Of a stretch of 6,353 nt of DNA, positions 5,140 to 6,353 are shown in pieces. The position numbers were made by a program, and so were the translations under genes. The notes under the pieces are model-generated. The model was not told the origin of the DNA, did not search any database, and saw nothing but the letters and a program-made list of their open reading frames with translations. Numbering within the stretch: the first letter of the stretch is position 1; every line of letters starts with the position of its first letter. Source of the DNA: an uncultured Nitrospinaceae bacterium (GTDB lineage: Bacteria; Nitrospinota; Nitrospinia; Nitrospinales; VA-1); contig CALJGH010000007.1 in assembly GCA_938073925.1 (NCBI GenBank), positions 1 through 6,353 on the forward strand. Reading direction: 5' to 3'.

Positions 5140-5892
5140 GTGAAAATCACAATACTGGGTTCAGGCACAGCCGTGCCATCTTTGCACCGCAATTCTTCCG
5201 GTGTCCTCATTCAGGACAATGGCACGAACTCTCTCGTCGACTTCGGTTACGGAAACCTGAGACAACTGCTAAACCTGGAAGTCACCTACCACGACATTGA
5301 CCGCATATTTTTCACGCACAACCATCCCGATCATGTATGCGATCTCATTCCGTTTCTATTTGGCTCACGCTATCAACTGGATACTCGAAAAAAAGATCTC
5401 GAAATCATTGCTGGGCCTGGATTTCAGGATTTTTTCGACAAGCTCATGCTGGCTTTCAAGCATTGGTTGAAGCCCACCGAATATAAGCTGAACATTTCAG
5501 AAATAGATGAAGGTATTCGTGATTTTGGAAAATTAAAAGTTCAGGTAGGGAAAGTAAAACATATTGCTATGAGTCGAGGCTACCGTTTCACCAATGACCA
5601 AGGAAAATCCGTTGCAGTCTCTGGCGACACCGATTATTGCGAAGGAATGATTGAACTAGGCAGAGATGTTGACTTGATGATTCTCGAATGCGCCTGGCCA
5701 GATGACGAAAAAACGGATGGGCATTTAGGTCCTACTCTTGCAGGTAAGCTGGCGATGGAAGCAAATTGCAAAAAACTTTGCCTCACCCATTTTTATCCAC
5801 CTTGTGATTTAGAAAACATCCGCAATACAGTTCAGAAAAATTATAAGGGAGAGTTGTTGCTGGCCCGCGACCTGATGCAGTTTGATTTATAA
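5140..5892 (+). CDS. Metallo-beta-lactamase-fold hydrolase, RNase Z/ElaC-like
   Basis: This 250-residue MBL-fold hydrolase belongs to the RNase Z-like (COG1234) group. The fold starts immediately with MKITILGSGTAVPS (1-14). The binuclear metal site is intact: FTHNHPDH (58-65, H60, H62, D64, H65), KH (140-141), SGDTDY with D163, and LTHFYP with H217. H195 in DGHLGP sits where RNase Z has its conserved late His. True RNase Z processes tRNA 3' ends; this protein is about 50 residues shorter than E. coli ElaC and I see no Gly/Pro-rich flexible arm for tRNA, so the substrate may be another phosphodiester or ester. The start is GTG at 5140, chosen because the first beta-strand begins there; upstream frame stops at 5077-5079. 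A weak SD-like GCGGGA lies at 5125-5130. Cytoplasmic. It may belong with the FIST and Nfu_N genes or have its own leader. Confidence 0.93.
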   Translation: MKITILGSGTAVPSLHRNSSGVLIQDNGTNSLVDFGYGNLRQLLNLEVTYHDIDRIFFTHNHPDHVCDLIPFLFGSRYQLDTRKKDLEIIAGPGFQDFFDKLMLAFKHWLKPTEYKLNISEIDEGIRDFGKLKVQVGKVKHIAMSRGYRFTNDQGKSVAVSGDTDYCEGMIELGRDVDLMILECAWPDDEKTDGHLGPTLAGKLAMEANCKKLCLTHFYPPCDLENIRNTVQKNYKGELLLARDLMQFDL

Positions 5893-5893
5893 C

Positions 5894-5914
5894 GGAAAAA
5901 TTCTATTTTTTTCC
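5894..5914. terminator. Bidirectional AT-rich terminator-like hairpin between convergent genes
   Basis: GGAAAAA (5894-5900) pairs with TTTTTCC (5908-5914) around a 7-nt loop, directly after the MBL stop (5890-5892) and overlapping the end of the convergent 50-residue gene. Runs of A on one side and T on the other mean either transcript would contain a U-rich segment. The stem has only two G-C pairs, so termination strength is doubtful. Confidence 0.35.
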
Positions 5915-6055
5915 TTCACGTCGGTCTTCGATCAAATCGACAATAAACATAAAAAGCTTGATCACCCCTAACATGCCAAATATACCTAAAAGCAGTTGGA
6001 GCAAAGGCGGCAGACCCAGAATAATACTTTCAATTGATGTAAAAAGAGCTTCCAC
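5903..6055 (-). CDS. Small single-pass membrane protein, 50 residues
   Basis: I do not recognise this family. The minus strand encodes 50 residues beginning MEALFTSIESIILGLPPLLQ and ending DLIEDRREGKK. Residues 11-42 are strongly hydrophobic with a PP at 16-17 and K33 breaking the stretch, suggesting one transmembrane helix with a short re-entrant or hinge part. The highly charged tail (EDRREGKK) predicts a cytoplasmic C-terminus by the positive-inside rule. The start is GTG at 6055, with AGGA in AGGAAATAATTGTG placed 7 nt upstream, a good SD. A hydrophobic block followed by a charged tail and an SD at the right spacing argue for a real gene, although short frames can mimic this. It converges with the MBL gene, 10 nt between stops. 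Function unknown. Confidence 0.6.
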   Translation of the reverse strand: MEALFTSIESIILGLPPLLQLLLGIFGMLGVIKLFMFIVDLIEDRREGKK

Positions 6056-6102
6056 AATTATTTCCTGTTAATAAAGGCACCTAAATTTGCAAGCAAGCAT
6101 AC

Positions 6103-6353
6103 CTAAGCAGAACCCATTACGCAATAATTGCTTATACAATAAATATTTCTGCTCCAAGAGATTCCATGTCGACTTTTAACATTTGTAATGTTTGTGAAAG
6201 CAACAATATAAAAATACTTGTTAAGCTCGAGTACCTCTGCCGGCTCACAAAGTTCCTCAATCACATCGGTTACGAGATCAAGCGTATTTACTTTTTGAGT
6301 CCTCAAATCAAGTATTTTTATTTTATGTTTAATTAGGAATCGGCAATATAGAT
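6103..6353 (-). CDS. Doubtful partial gene, 5' end beyond the right edge
   Basis: This minus-strand frame is open from the right edge to a stop at 6103-6105, about 82 codons in the window, with an internal TTG at 6306 as the only start-like codon near the usual position. The best stretch is TQKVNTLDLVTDVIEELCEP followed by AEVLELNKYFYIVAF. About half its codons start with G, which is a coding-like pattern. The last ~25 residues (SRNIYCISNYCVMGSA) look non-coding, so the gene may be decayed or false. A plus-strand frame in the same codon register (6166-6336, 56 residues, MSTFNICNVCESNN...) competes for the same bases. No family recognised. The 47-nt gap to the small membrane-protein gene would allow a shared transcript. 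Bases 6056-6102 contain nothing I can identify. Confidence 0.25.
   Translation of the reverse strand, partial: LYCRFLIKHKIKILDLRTQKVNTLDLVTDVIEELCEPAEVLELNKYFYIVAFTNITNVKSRHGISWSRNIYCISNYCVMGSA

Noticed and set aside
5094..5300. Plus-strand 68-codon frame overlapping the MBL start
   Set aside because: It overlaps the conserved MBL N-terminus in another frame and its Arg/His/Pro-rich product is typical of a shadow.
6166..6336. Plus-strand 56-codon frame with CNVC, considered as a methyltransferase N-terminus
   Set aside because: Only the CxxC is suggestive, the frame stops soon after with a Tyr/Phe-rich tail, and the antisense frame has the better coding pattern. Kept only as an alternative.

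Overview
This is a 6.35 kb stretch of moderate-to-low GC DNA (about 43% by eye, not counted) from a bacterium that appears Gram-negative. It carries Sec-type signal peptides, an oxygen-dependent protoporphyrinogen oxidase, a FIST-domain protein, a lone Nfu N-terminal domain, and remnants of two families (TIGR03546 and DUF4197) that are mostly known from Gram-negative bacteria. A Nitrospinota- or deltaproteobacteria-like host would fit, but nothing in the window fixes the taxon.

Left part (1-1596). Two adjacent genes encode cysteine-free, probably exported paralogues of an unrecognised family. They lie in the same frame, separated by one stop codon and one sense codon. An AT-rich hairpin with a T-run follows. 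Next is a short ORF that resembles the core of a peptidoglycan-recognition/amidase_2 domain, but the zinc ligands and the catalytic tyrosine are missing or replaced.

Middle (1597-2064). This is a decayed locus. It keeps a perfect -10 box, a Shine-Dalgarno (SD) sequence and an ATG. Codon 4 is now a stop, and a frameshift follows. What remains reads as the N-terminus of a TIGR03546-type membrane protein joined in frame to the C-terminus of a DUF4197 protein. It looks like a deletion-fusion pseudogene.

Right part (2065-5892). Four intact plus-strand genes follow: hemG (also called hemY, late heme synthesis), a FIST N + FIST C protein, a standalone Nfu_N-domain protein and an RNase Z-like metallo-beta-lactamase-fold hydrolase. 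hemG lacks an SD and may be leaderless; a 14-bp hairpin holds its stop codon in the loop. The FIST and Nfu_N genes are 18 nt apart, both with good SDs, and look co-transcribed. The MBL gene has a GTG start behind a 102-nt spacer with several possible hairpins. The cluster hints at a redox, heme or Fe-S theme, but that is inference.

Far right (5893-6353). The minus strand carries an unlisted 50-residue single-pass membrane protein that converges on the MBL gene. Upstream of it is a poorly supported frame that runs off the window edge. No RNA gene, CRISPR array, IS element or attachment site was seen.
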